Assembly (NCBI GenBank): GCA_964545205.1
Contig: CAZJFH010000056.1
Span: forward strand, 1-33,620
DNA: 33,620 bases
Reading direction: 5' to 3'
Source: CAZJFH01 sp964545205
GTDB taxonomy: Bacteria > Pseudomonadota > Alphaproteobacteria > Rhodospirillales > Magnetospirillaceae
Part shown: piece after piece, positions 11,174 through 19,397 of the stretch
Layout of the letters: every line of letters begins with the position of its first letter
How positions within the stretch are numbered: the first letter of the stretch is position 1
Notes under the pieces: model-generated
What the model saw: the letters and a program-made list of their open reading frames with translations, nothing else
Told to the model about the DNA's origin: nothing
Database searches by the model: none
Translations under genes and position numbers: made by a program

Positions 11174-12202
11174 ATGAGCCGACGCACCATTCTCGCCACC
11201 GTCGTGGCCGCCGCCATCCTCGCCGCCGCCGGCGGCTACGCCGCCTGGTGGTTCAGCCTCGCCGACGGCATCCGCGACGGCGTCGACCGCTGGGCCCAGG
11301 CGCGGCGCGCCGACGGCTGGCGCGTCTCGCACGACGGCCTGTCGATCACCGGCTTTCCCGGGCCGCTGCGCATCCACGTCGCCGCGCCGCGTCTGGCCCG
11401 GCCCGGCGCTTTCGACTGGCAGGCGCCGTTCCTCGACGCCGAGGTTTCGCCGCTGGCCCCAGAGCGCGTGCGCATCGACGCCGCCGGCAGCCACAGCCTG
11501 GCGCTGGCCGCCGACGGCCGGCCGCTGGCGCTGGAGATCGACGCCCGGCATGCCATCGCCGAGCTGCTGCTCGATCGCCGCGGCCGGCTGCGCGACCTCG
11601 ACGCCAGCTTGCGCGACGTCGCGACGCGCGAGGTCGGCGGCGACAGCGTGACCGCCGACCTCCTGCGCGTCGGGCTGTCGCGGCCCGAGACCGCGCCGGC
11701 CGACCACCGCGCCACCAGCCTGGCCTTCGACGTCGCCGCCGAAGGCGTCCACCTGCCGCGGCCGGCGGCGCCCGGCTTCGGCCAGCGCATCGGGCTGGCC
11801 GCCGTTCGCGGCCGCATCCAGGGCCCGGCCGAATCGCTGGCCGGCTGGCGCGACTCCGGCGGCACCGTCGAGATCGAGCGCATGGCGATCGAATGGCAGC
11901 CGCTGCAGCTGGCCGCCGAGGGCACGCTGGCGCTCGACGCGCGCATGCAGCCGATGCTGGCGATGACCGCCTCGCTGCGCGGCTTCGCCGAGACCGTCGA
12001 CGCGCTGGCCGCCGCCGGCGTGGTGCGGCCCAAGGACGCCGGCCCGGTCAAGCTGGTGCTCGGCCTGATGGCCAAGCAGCCCGAAGGCGGCGGCGCGCCG
12101 GCGATCGAGGTGCCGGTGAGCATCCAGGAGGGCAGGCTGTATCTCGGCCCGGCCGCGATCGCCGAGGTGCCCGACGTGCCGTGGGGCGAGCGATCGCGCT
12201 AG
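11174..12202 (+). CDS. DUF2125 domain protein, membrane-anchored
   Basis: This 342-residue protein has a hydrophobic N-terminal segment (residues about 5-27, ILATVVAAAILAAAGGYAA) that looks like a signal anchor. A periplasmic part follows, rich in beta strands, with GWRVSHDGLSITGFPGPLRI, the typical opening of alphaproteobacterial DUF2125 proteins. Their function is unknown; the repeated beta pattern recalls AsmA-like or lipid-handling proteins, but that is only resemblance. The start ATG 11174 directly precedes the basic SRR of the signal. The stop overlaps the stop of convergent tyrC at CTAG (12199-12202). Confidence 0.82.
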   Translation: MSRRTILATVVAAAILAAAGGYAAWWFSLADGIRDGVDRWAQARRADGWRVSHDGLSITGFPGPLRIHVAAPRLARPGAFDWQAPFLDAEVSPLAPERVRIDAAGSHSLALAADGRPLALEIDARHAIAELLLDRRGRLRDLDASLRDVATREVGGDSVTADLLRVGLSRPETAPADHRATSLAFDVAAEGVHLPRPAAPGFGQRIGLAAVRGRIQGPAESLAGWRDSGGTVEIERMAIEWQPLQLAAEGTLALDARMQPMLAMTASLRGFAETVDALAAAGVVRPKDAGPVKLVLGLMAKQPEGGGAPAIEVPVSIQEGRLYLGPAAIAEVPDVPWGERSR

Positions 12203-13083
12203 GCCTGGCGGGCGTCGATGATGCCGCGGCGGATGGCGCGGGTCTTGTTGAAGTGTTCCTGCAGCCGCTCGCCCTCGCCCCAGCGGATCGCCCGCTGCAG
12301 GGCGGTGAGGTCCTCGGAGAAGCGCTGCAGCATCTCCAGCACCGCTTCCTTGTTGTTGAGGAACACGTCGCGCCACATCACCGGATCGGAGGCGGCGATG
12401 CGGGTGAAGTCGCGGAAGCCGCCGGCCGAGAACTTGATCACTTCCTGCTGCAGCGAGCCTTCGAGGTCGGTGGCGGTGCCGACGATCGTGTAGGCGATCA
12501 GGTGCGGCAGGTGCGAGGTGATGGCCAGCACCTGGTCGTGGTGCTGCGGGTCCATGACCTCGACCATGCTGCCCATGCCCCGCCACAGCGCCGCGACGCG
12601 CTCGACCGCCGGCTGGTCGGTGCCGGGCGGCGGGGTGAGGATGCACCAGCGGCCCTCGAACAGCTCGGCGAAGCCGGCTTCGGGCCCGGAATGCTCGGTG
12701 CCGGCGACCGGGTGGCCGGGCACGAAATGCATGCCGTCGCGCAGGTAGGGGCTGACGTCGCGGATCACCGCCTGCTTGACCGAGCCGACGTCCGAGACGA
12801 TGACGCCGTCGGCGAGATCGGGCGCCATCGCCGCGGCGATCTCGGCATAGGCGCCGATCGGCGCGCAGATGATCACCAGATCGGCACCGCGCACCGCCGG
12901 CCCGATCGCGTCGGGCGCCTCGTCGACGATGCCGAGTTCGAGCGCCTTGGCGCGCGCCGCCGGATCGCGGTCGAAGGTGACCACCGTGCGGGCGAGCCCG
13001 CGCGCCCGCATCGCCCGGGTCAGCGAGGAGCCGATCAGGCCGATGCCGATGACGGCGACGCGGTCGAACAGCGGCGCCGCCAT
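12199..13083 (-). CDS. tyrC: Prephenate/arogenate dehydrogenase
   Basis: This 294-residue enzyme oxidatively decarboxylates prephenate and/or arogenate in tyrosine synthesis. The Rossmann motif VAVIGIGLIGSS is at residues 9-20. DVGSVKQAV and PGHPVAGTEHSG carry catalytic and substrate-binding residues including the active-site His, and SHLPHLIAYT follows. There is no ACT or chorismate mutase domain, so this is the compact monofunctional type. The gene starts one base after the hisC stop and is third in the chorismate mutase-hisC-tyrC operon, consistent with one aromatic amino acid pathway. NAD versus NADP preference cannot be judged reliably. Its 3' end overlaps the DUF2125 gene by 4 bp. Confidence 0.93.
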   Translation of the reverse strand: MAAPLFDRVAVIGIGLIGSSLTRAMRARGLARTVVTFDRDPAARAKALELGIVDEAPDAIGPAVRGADLVIICAPIGAYAEIAAAMAPDLADGVIVSDVGSVKQAVIRDVSPYLRDGMHFVPGHPVAGTEHSGPEAGFAELFEGRWCILTPPPGTDQPAVERVAALWRGMGSMVEVMDPQHHDQVLAITSHLPHLIAYTIVGTATDLEGSLQQEVIKFSAGGFRDFTRIAASDPVMWRDVFLNNKEAVLEMLQRFSEDLTALQRAIRWGEGERLQEHFNKTRAIRRGIIDARQA

Positions 13084-13084
13084 G

Positions 13085-14167
13085 TCAGCCGACGAACTCG
13101 GCCAGCGCCGCGACCACCGCCTGGTTCTCGTCGTCGCGGCCGATGGTGATGCGCAGCGAATCCGGCAGGCCGTAGCCGCCCATGGCGCGGCCGATGATGC
13201 CCTTCGAGCGCAGGAAGGCGTCGGCCTCCTTGGCGCGCTCGGCGGTGCCGAAGCGCACCAGCACGAAGTTGCACACGCTGGGCGTCACCGTCAGGCCGAG
13301 CGCCGCGACGCGCTCGATCATCCACGGCAGCCAGTAGTCGTTGTGCGCCTTGCAGAGCTGCGCGAACTCGGTGTCCTGCAGCGCGGCGAGGCCGGCGGCC
13401 AGCGCCGGCGACGCGACGTTGAACGGGTTGCGCACCCGGTTCAGCACGCCGGCGACGTTCTCGGGGCAGTAGGCCCAGCCCAGGCGCAGGCCACCCAGCG
13501 CGTAGAGCTTCGAGAAGGTGCGGGTCATCACCGTGTTGTTGCCGGCCTCGACCAGCTCGACGCCGTTCGAGTAGTCGTTGCGGTCGACGAATTCGGCGTA
13601 GGCGGCGTCGACGACCAGCAGCACGTGGTCGGGCAGGCCGGCGCGCAGGCGCTTGAGCTCCTCGGCCGTGATGTAGGTGCCGGTCGGGTTGTTGGGATTG
13701 GCGATGAAGCAGATCTTCGTCCGCTCGCTCACCTTGGCCAGCAGGTTGTCGACATGGGCGCGCAGATCGACCTCGGGCGCGGTGACCGGGGTGGCGCCGG
13801 CGGTCTTGGCGGCGATGGCGTACATCAGGAAGCCATGGGCGCTGTAGAGCACCTCGTCGCCGGGACCGGCATAGGCGCGGCACAAGAGGCCCAGCAGCTC
13901 GTCCGAGCCGGCGCCGCAGACGATGCGCGAGGCGTCGAGGCCGTAGCGCGCGGCCAGCGCGTCGCGCAGCCTGCCGGCACCGCCGTCGGGATAGCGGTGC
14001 AGGTCGTCGGCGATCGCCTTGTAGGCCTCGACGGCGCGCGGGCTCGGACCCAGCGCGCCCTCGTTCGACGCGAGCTTGATGACCCGCGTCACGCCGGGCA
14101 GGGCGGACTCGCCGCCGACATAGGGATTGATGTCCATGATGCCCGGACGGGCGACGGGAGCGTTCAT
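13085..14167 (-). CDS. hisC: Histidinol-phosphate/aromatic aminotransferase, PLP-dependent
   Basis: This 360-residue class I/II aminotransferase has KLASNEGALGPSP at the N-terminus, the PNNPTGTYI loop (about residues 158-166), and the PLP lysine K220 in RTFSKLYALGGLRLG. HisC enzymes transaminate histidinol phosphate and often also phenylpyruvate, hydroxyphenylpyruvate or prephenate. Here the gene sits between chorismate mutase and tyrC with no other his genes visible, so an aromatic or prephenate transaminase role is likely in vivo. ATG 14167 fits the family N-terminus; the frame runs further upstream but that part is the shadow of the preceding gene. Confidence 0.92.
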   Translation of the reverse strand: MNAPVARPGIMDINPYVGGESALPGVTRVIKLASNEGALGPSPRAVEAYKAIADDLHRYPDGGAGRLRDALAARYGLDASRIVCGAGSDELLGLLCRAYAGPGDEVLYSAHGFLMYAIAAKTAGATPVTAPEVDLRAHVDNLLAKVSERTKICFIANPNNPTGTYITAEELKRLRAGLPDHVLLVVDAAYAEFVDRNDYSNGVELVEAGNNTVMTRTFSKLYALGGLRLGWAYCPENVAGVLNRVRNPFNVASPALAAGLAALQDTEFAQLCKAHNDYWLPWMIERVAALGLTVTPSVCNFVLVRFGTAERAKEADAFLRSKGIIGRAMGGYGLPDSLRITIGRDDENQAVVAALAEFVG

Positions 14168-14208
14168 CTTGGTGGAGTCCTGCACGGAACTGGGGGTTGG
14201 ACCAAAGG

Positions 14209-15069
14209 TCAGTCGGTCATTTCCTCGGGCCGCAGCGGCACGGCGTAGCCGCCCAGCGGCACCGCCCGGGTCACCGGCTCGCGCTTTTCGATCAGCCGCG
14301 CGATGCGGCGGTCGTCGGGGCCGACGTAGCTGGATATCTCGACCAGATGCAGCCAAGCGGCCTCGGTGTGCTGGGCCGAGGCGAACAGCGTCGGCTCCAG
14401 GCCGGCGGCGGCCAGCGCCGCGCGCAGCCGGGCGCGGCTGACGTCCGGCGTGGTCTCCAGCGCCAGCCAGGTGCGGTCGTAGCCGGTGGCGTCCTGGGGG
14501 ATTCTGGCGATCGCCAGCGCCTCGACGCCGTCGCCGCGCCCCACCCCGGGGCCGAGGAACGGCAGCCGCGCGATCACCCGCGGGATCTCGGGGCTCTCGG
14601 CCATCAGGCTGATCCACCACGGCTCGACGTCCTCGCGGTCGGGCATCGGCACGATGCCGATCGAGGCGTTGCCGTCGGCGACGGCGCGCACGACCTGGCC
14701 GACGGAGCGGTAGACGGTGGCCGGCGCATAGGCGCCGTACTGGTCGCGCGCCAGCTCGAGATAGCCGGCGCCGCGCTCGGGCATGTAGACGGCGACCGAG
14801 AACGGCCCGTGCGCGGCCAGCAGCGCGCCGTGCATCTCGTTCCACAGCCGCACCAGCGCGGGCTTGGGGAAGCGGCCGGAATGGCGGGCGATCAGCCGGC
14901 GCAGGATCTCGGCATGGCGGCCGGGGCGCAGGAAGGCGCCGAACGACGCGCCCTTGAGCTCGGCGATGCGGCCGACCAGCATGGTGCGCTGCATCACCAG
15001 GTCGTGAATCGCCTCGTCGACCTTGTCGACCTCGGCACGAATCTGTTCGAGCTGCTTGTCCTTGACCAT
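14209..15069 (-). CDS. Chorismate mutase (AroQ type) with degenerate prephenate-dehydratase-like C-terminus
   Basis: Residues about 1-90 of this 286-residue protein form an AroQ helical chorismate mutase: IRAEVDKVDEAIHDLVMQR, then a Lys in the GRIAELKG turn and RPGRHAEILRRL. The remaining part recalls a prephenate dehydratase (SIGIVPMPD, compare the IPIENS-type motif) and then an ACT-like end (LRAALAAAGLEPT, ISSYVGPDD). The catalytic TRF tripeptide of real dehydratases is absent; the aligned place reads DRTWLALE. It probably makes prephenate only, with the C-terminus retained for regulation or structure. It is first in the operon with hisC and tyrC. The ATG at 15069 is preceded by a G-rich stretch that can act as a ribosome site. 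Confidence 0.85.
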   Translation of the reverse strand: MVKDKQLEQIRAEVDKVDEAIHDLVMQRTMLVGRIAELKGASFGAFLRPGRHAEILRRLIARHSGRFPKPALVRLWNEMHGALLAAHGPFSVAVYMPERGAGYLELARDQYGAYAPATVYRSVGQVVRAVADGNASIGIVPMPDREDVEPWWISLMAESPEIPRVIARLPFLGPGVGRGDGVEALAIARIPQDATGYDRTWLALETTPDVSRARLRAALAAAGLEPTLFASAQHTEAAWLHLVEISSYVGPDDRRIARLIEKREPVTRAVPLGGYAVPLRPEEMTD

Positions 15070-15135
15070 CCCGTCCCCCCGGTTTCAGGGCGGGCATAGT
15101 AGTAGTCCGACGGCCGGCCGAAAGCAAAGAAAACG

Positions 15136-15164
15136 TTGACAGTCTGCGGTCTCCCCCATAGCTA
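15136..15164 (+). promoter_or_regulatory. Putative metX promoter
   Basis: A perfect TTGACA (15136-15141) is followed after 17 bp by TAGCTA (15159-15164), giving a start about 28 bases before the metX ATG. The leader is too short to hold a SAM riboswitch, and none was recognised. The -10 match is weak, so the exact boxes are tentative. The same 129-bp region must also drive the divergent chorismate mutase operon. Confidence 0.5.
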
Positions 15165-15198
15165 GACATGTCCCGCAGCAGGAGGTTCGTCCAGGGAA

Positions 15199-16377
15199 AT
15201 GGGCCAGACGAAGGATGCCGCGCCCTCTGACGTTTCCGACCGGAACGGCCGACAGGTCGTGATCGGCGCGGACCGTCCGCTCCGACTCGACTGCGGCGTC
15301 GATCTCGGCCCGATCACGGTCGCCTACCAGACCTACGGACGCCTCAACGCCGAGCGCTCGAACGCCATCCTGATCTGCCACGCGCTGACCGGCGACCACT
15401 ACGTCGCCGACCCGCATCCGGTCACCGGCAAGCCGGGCTGGTGGCACGAGCTGGTCGGACCCGGGCGGGTGCTCGACACCAACCGCTATTTCCTGATCTG
15501 CTCGAACGTGCTCGGCGGCTGCATGGGCACGACCGGGCCGAAGGAGATCGACCCGGCCACCGGCAAGCCCTGGGGCCTGTCGTTCCCGGTCATCACCATC
15601 GGCGACATGGTGCAGCTCCAGGCCCGCCTGCTCGACCATCTCGGCATCGAGCAGCTGTTCTGCGTCATCGGCGGTTCGATGGGCGGCATGCAGGTGCTGG
15701 AATGGACCGCCAGCCTGCCCGATCGGGTGTTCGCGGCGGTGCCGATCGCCACCGCCGCCCGCCACTCGGCCCAGAACATCGCCTTCCACGAGGTCGGCCG
15801 CCAGGCGATCATGGCCGATCCCGACTGGTGCGACGGCGACTACCTGAGCCACGGCAAGAAGCCGCATCGCGGCCTGGCGGTGGCGCGGATGGCGGCGCAC
15901 ATCACCTATCTGTCGGAAGCGGCGCTGCACCGCAAGTTCGGCCGCAACCTGCAGGACCGCGACACCGTCGCCTACGGATTCGGCGCCGACTTCCAGGTCG
16001 AGAGCTACCTGCGCCACCAGGGCTCGACCTTCGTCGAGCGCTTCGACGCCAACTCGTATCTCTACATCACCCGCGCCATGGACTATTTCGACCTGGCGGC
16101 GGAGCACGACGGCGTGCTGGCCAACGCCTTCCGCGGCGTCAAGACGCGGTTCTGCGTCGTCTCGTTCTCCAGCGACTGGCTGTTCCCGACGCCGGAGAGC
16201 CGCAACATCGTCCACGCGCTGAACGCGGTGGCGGCCAATGTCAGCTTCGTCGAGGTGGTCTCGGACAAGGGCCACGACGCCTTCCTGCTCGACGAGCCCG
16301 AGTTCCACGCCACGCTGTCCGGGTTCCTCGACGGCGCCGCCGAGCATCGCGGCCTGCCGCGGAGCGACGTACCGTGA
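15199..16377 (+). CDS. metX: Homoserine O-acyltransferase (acetyl- or succinyl-type)
   Basis: This 392-residue alpha/beta-hydrolase-fold enzyme acylates homoserine, the first committed step of methionine synthesis. The catalytic triad is clear: Ser160 in VIGGSMGGMQ, Asp326 in SFSSDWLFP, and His359 in DKGHDAFL. The oxyanion region HALTGDHY and the MetX signature NVLGGCMGTTGP are also present. The family is named for acetyl-CoA, but some proteobacterial members use succinyl-CoA, and I cannot decide from sequence. The start ATG 15199 has AGGGA close upstream and a better GGAGG 13 bases away. It overlaps metW by 4 bp (GTGA), the usual metXW operon. Confidence 0.95.
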   Translation: MGQTKDAAPSDVSDRNGRQVVIGADRPLRLDCGVDLGPITVAYQTYGRLNAERSNAILICHALTGDHYVADPHPVTGKPGWWHELVGPGRVLDTNRYFLICSNVLGGCMGTTGPKEIDPATGKPWGLSFPVITIGDMVQLQARLLDHLGIEQLFCVIGGSMGGMQVLEWTASLPDRVFAAVPIATAARHSAQNIAFHEVGRQAIMADPDWCDGDYLSHGKKPHRGLAVARMAAHITYLSEAALHRKFGRNLQDRDTVAYGFGADFQVESYLRHQGSTFVERFDANSYLYITRAMDYFDLAAEHDGVLANAFRGVKTRFCVVSFSSDWLFPTPESRNIVHALNAVAANVSFVEVVSDKGHDAFLLDEPEFHATLSGFLDGAAEHRGLPRSDVP

Positions 16378-17003
16378 ACCTGCGCGACCTCGGCCGTTCG
16401 ATCCGCATCGACCTGCAGCTCATCGCCGACATGGTCGAGCCGGGCTCGCGCGTGCTCGACGTCGGCTGCGGCGACGGCTCGCTGCTGGCCCATCTCGGCC
16501 GCTACAAGAAGGTCGACGGCCGCGGCATCGAGCTGTCGATGTCGGGCGTGAGCGCCGCCGTCAGCCACGGCCTGTCGGTGATCCAGGGCGACGCCGACAC
16601 CGACCTGAAGGACTATCCGTCGGCGGCGTTCGACTACGTGATCCTGAGCCAGACGCTGCAGGCGACCTACGAGCCGAAGAACGTCATCGAGCACATGCTG
16701 CGCATCGGGCGGCGCGCCATCGTCTCGTTCCCCAATTTCGGCCATTGGAAGGTGCGCTTCCAGATCGCGGTCCTGGGTCGCATGCCGATGACCGAGACCC
16801 TGAACGTGCCGTGGTACGAGACGCCCAACATCCACCTGTGCACGATCAAGGACTTCGTGATGATGTGCCGTTCGCTCGGCATCACCATCGAGAAGGGCAT
16901 CACCCTGAACGCCCGCGGCGAGAAGCTGAGCTATCCGGCCGACGGCATCACCGCCAACGTCTTCGCGGAACAGGCGGTGTTCCTGCTCAGCCGGCGGGGG
17001 TGA
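16374..17003 (+). CDS. metW: Methionine biosynthesis protein MetW
   Basis: This 209-residue protein has a class I SAM-methyltransferase fold, with VLDVGCGDGSLLAHL as motif I and the MetW-specific SQTLQATYEP and SFPNFGHWKVR segments. MetW is co-transcribed with metX in many proteobacteria and is reported to assist the MetX acyltransferase. The start is GTG at 16374, overlapping the metX stop. The stop TGA (17001-17003) directly abuts the stop of the convergent methyltransferase-like gene. Confidence 0.95.
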   Translation: MNLRDLGRSIRIDLQLIADMVEPGSRVLDVGCGDGSLLAHLGRYKKVDGRGIELSMSGVSAAVSHGLSVIQGDADTDLKDYPSAAFDYVILSQTLQATYEPKNVIEHMLRIGRRAIVSFPNFGHWKVRFQIAVLGRMPMTETLNVPWYETPNIHLCTIKDFVMMCRSLGITIEKGITLNARGEKLSYPADGITANVFAEQAVFLLSRRG

Positions 17004-17807
17004 TCACTCCTCCTCGCCGTCGCGCCTGGAGGCGATCCCCCGCAGTCCCTGCGGCATCGTGACATAGGCGCGCACGCGGCCGGCCTTCTTCAGGCGCAGC
17101 GGCGTGCCGGCGTAGATCTGCTTGGCGGCCTCGGCGATGACGACGCCGGCCAGCGGCGGGAAGATGCGGCAGCCGACCTGCTCCCAGACCGGCGCCGAGC
17201 GCAGCATCATGCGCGAGTTCACCGGCGGCACGAACAGCGCCGCCTGATTGTGCAGCGGCGTGAACATGCAGTCGCGCAACAGGCGCGAGAGCTGGTTGGG
17301 GGTGTAGGGCCGGCCGTTGCCGAACGGCGTGCGCTCCAGCCGCGCCCAGATGCCGCGCCGGTTCGGGGCCACCACCATCAGCCGGCCGCCGTCCGACAGC
17401 ACCCGCCAGGCCTCGCGCATCATCGGGCGGACCAATTCCGCCGATTCGAGGGCATGGACGATCAGCAGCCGGTCGATCGAGCGGTCGGGCAGCGGCAGCT
17501 CCTGCTCGTCGGCGAGCGCGACGAGATTGGGCTCGTCGCGCGGCCAGGCCAGCACGCCCTGGACGGCCGGCATCACCGCGATCACCCGTTCGGCCTCGTC
17601 GCGGAACGGCCGCAGATAGGGTGTCGCGAAGCCCAGTCCGAGCACGCGCTGGCCGCGCACGTCGGGCCAGATTTCGCGGATGCGCCGCCGGATCATGCGC
17701 CGGGCGACCTGGCCCAGGCTCGAATCGTAGAAGTCGCGCAGGTCGACGACGTCCGTCCAGCCGGTGGCGCCGGCGATCGTCGGCGTCTGGGGAAACAACT
17801 CGCGCAC
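17004..17807 (-). CDS. Class I SAM-dependent methyltransferase-like protein with atypical motif I
   Basis: This 267-residue protein has the layout of a methyltransferase (motif I region RVLGLGFATPYL, acidic EQELPLPDRSIDRLLIVHALE, then WRVLSDGGRLMVVAPN). The glycine loop differs from the usual DxGxGxG, and the acidic residue after strand 2 is replaced in VIAVMPAVQG. SAM binding is therefore plausible but not certain. The C-terminus is basic and proline-rich. GTG 17807 is the first start before the conserved DLRDFYDSSLGQVARR. The gene is divergent from gloB (147 bp between them) and convergent with metW with no gap. The substrate is unknown. Confidence 0.75.
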   Translation of the reverse strand: MRELFPQTPTIAGATGWTDVVDLRDFYDSSLGQVARRMIRRRIREIWPDVRGQRVLGLGFATPYLRPFRDEAERVIAVMPAVQGVLAWPRDEPNLVALADEQELPLPDRSIDRLLIVHALESAELVRPMMREAWRVLSDGGRLMVVAPNRRGIWARLERTPFGNGRPYTPNQLSRLLRDCMFTPLHNQAALFVPPVNSRMMLRSAPVWEQVGCRIFPPLAGVVIAEAAKQIYAGTPLRLKKAGRVRAYVTMPQGLRGIASRRDGEEE

Positions 17808-17954
17808 CGCCTACGTCCTTTGCGTTCCTCGTCTCCATCAATGGGAACCGGAGCCGCCTCGCGCAAGGGAAACCGGCCGCGGTTCCGGGTCCAGGATAGG
17901 CTTGCCGGAACGATGGTGCTAGGGTGTCGAACGACCGAGCATGGAAGCGGAACG

Positions 17955-18728
17955 ATGTCGAAGCTGCTGATCGAACAGATCCCGGTCCTTTCGGACAACT
18001 ACGTCTATCTGGCGCACGAGCCCGGCTCCGGCTGCACGGCGGCGATCGATCCGGCGCTGCCCGAGCCGGTGCTGGAACGGCTGCGCGCGAAGGGCTGGCG
18101 GCTGACCCACATCCTCAACACCCACCACCACAACGACCATACCGGCGGCAACCTGGTGCTCAAGCGCGAGACCGGCTGCACGATCGTCGGCGCCCGCGCC
18201 GACGCCGCCCGCATTCCCGGCATCGACGAGGAGGTCGCCGACGGCGACGCCTTCATGCTGGGCGCCGCGGCGGCGCAGGTGATCGAGGTGCCGGGCCACA
18301 CCAGCGGCCACATCGCCTACTGGTTCGCCGACGCCCACGCGCTGTTCTGCGGCGACACCCTGTTCGCGCTCGGCTGCGGCCGCCTGTTCGAGGGCAGCCC
18401 CGAACAGATGTGGAGCTCGCTGCAGAAGCTGCGGCGCCTGCCCGACGACACCGCCGTCTACTGCGCCCACGAATACACGCAGTCCAACGCCCGCTTCGCC
18501 CGCACGGTCGAGCGCGACAACCAGGCGCTGCTCGAGCGCGTCCGCCGCATCGACGAGTTGCGCGGTCGCGGCCTGCCGACGGTGCCGTCGCGTCTGGCCG
18601 AGGAAAAGGAGACCAATCCCTTCCTGCGCGCCGACATGGCGGGCGTGCAGCGCGGGGTGGGCATGGGCGAGGACGCCGATCCGGCCAAGGTCTTCGCCGA
18701 AGTGCGGCGGCGCAAGGACGCCTTCTGA
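17955..18728 (+). CDS. gloB: Hydroxyacylglutathione hydrolase (glyoxalase II)
   Basis: This 257-residue metallo-beta-lactamase-fold enzyme hydrolyses S-lactoylglutathione to lactate and glutathione, completing methylglyoxal detoxification. The metal motif THHHNDHTGG has H57, H59, D61 and H62. Further ligands appear in PGHTSGH and LFCGDTLFALGCGR, and CAHEYTQSN is the glyoxalase II signature. The C-terminal NPFLR and KDAF segments are typical of the glutathione-binding helical domain. The start is ATG 17955. The stop overlaps the cupin start (TGATG), so the two are co-transcribed. Confidence 0.96.
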   Translation: MSKLLIEQIPVLSDNYVYLAHEPGSGCTAAIDPALPEPVLERLRAKGWRLTHILNTHHHNDHTGGNLVLKRETGCTIVGARADAARIPGIDEEVADGDAFMLGAAAAQVIEVPGHTSGHIAYWFADAHALFCGDTLFALGCGRLFEGSPEQMWSSLQKLRRLPDDTAVYCAHEYTQSNARFARTVERDNQALLERVRRIDELRGRGLPTVPSRLAEEKETNPFLRADMAGVQRGVGMGEDADPAKVFAEVRRRKDAF

Positions 18729-19150
18729 TGACCGCCGAGGAGATCGCCGCCCGCCTGGGGCTGCAGCCGCACCCCGAAGGCGGGCACTACCGCGAGACCT
18801 ACCGCCACGCCGCCGCGGACGGCGGTCGCGGCGCGGTGACCTGCATCTACTACCTGCTGAAGGCGGGCGAGCGCTCGGCCTGGCACCGGGTCGACGCGGT
18901 CGAGATCTGGCACTGGTACGCCGGCGCGCCGCTGGAACTGCGGATCGCCGAGAGCGGCGGGGCGCCGCTGAGCCACCGGCTCGGCGCCGACCTCGCCGAC
19001 GGCCAAAGCCCGCAGGCGGTGGTGCCGCCGGGCGCGTGGCAGAGCGCGGAATCGCTGGGGGACTGGACGCTGGTCGGCTGCACCGTGGCGCCGGCCTTCG
19101 AATTCGCCGGCTTCGAGCTGGCGCCGGCCGGCTGGGCGCCGGAGCCATAG
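18728..19150 (+). CDS. Cupin domain protein (DUF985 family)
   Basis: This 140-residue protein contains the cupin strand pattern with HPEGGHYRETYR, SAWHRVDAVEIWHWYAG and VVPPGAWQSAE. Those are the conserved blocks of the DUF985 cupins, small beta-barrel proteins that may bind a sugar-like or nucleotide ligand; the function is not established. The start ATG 18728 overlaps the gloB stop. The downstream convergent region holds dispersed repeats. Confidence 0.88.
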   Translation: MTAEEIAARLGLQPHPEGGHYRETYRHAAADGGRGAVTCIYYLLKAGERSAWHRVDAVEIWHWYAGAPLELRIAESGGAPLSHRLGADLADGQSPQAVVPPGAWQSAESLGDWTLVGCTVAPAFEFAGFELAPAGWAPEP

Positions 19151-19159
19151 GCGCCACCT

Positions 19160-19205
19160 AAGAAATTGCCGTGAGCAGTGATTTCAGGCGTCATGCCCGC
19201 GAAAG
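19160..19205. repeat. Partial inverted copy of the 5.1-kb repeat element
   Basis: These 46 bases match the reverse complement of 5161-5205 with about four differences including one indel. The match includes the hairpin arm ATGCCCGCGAAAG and the following ATTTCAGGCG segment. Similarity stops inside the hairpin, so this is a truncated copy. Like the first, it lies between convergent genes, here the cupin and the M48 peptidase. Confidence 0.75.
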
Positions 19206-19259
19206 CGCACGGCTGTCCGGTTCAAGTTCGGATCGGCGTATCCGGCCCTTAAAGTCGTC

Positions 19260-19347
19260 ATGGCCGGGCGAAGTCCCGGCCATCCACGTGGCGCGGTCGC
19301 ACTCCTGCCGGGAACTGGCTGTGGGCGGAAACACGTGGATGGCCGGG
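19260..19347. repeat. Nested inverted repeat of the ATGGCCGGG type
   Basis: ATGGCCGGG (19260-19268) and CCCGGCCAT (19275-19283) form a perfect 9-bp hairpin with a 6-nt loop. A larger perfect 16-bp inverted repeat pairs 19275-19290 with 19332-19347 across 41 bases, so two alternative structures compete. Palindromes of this kind are common intergenic repeats in alphaproteobacteria. It probably serves as a transcript end for both flanking genes; no T-run is seen. The rest of 19151-19397 shows no gene. Confidence 0.7.
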
Positions 19348-19397
19348 ACAAGCCCGGGCTCGCGCTTCCGCGGCAGCGACGAATCGTGTTTCTTCGA

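Noticed and set aside
14168..15169. Upstream extension of hisC to a 694-residue protein
   Set aside because: The extra part is an off-frame shadow of the chorismate mutase gene. HisC homology begins at ATG 14167.
15142..15198. SAM-II type riboswitch upstream of metX
   Set aside because: The predicted transcript leader is about 28 bases, too short, and no pseudoknot consensus was recognised.
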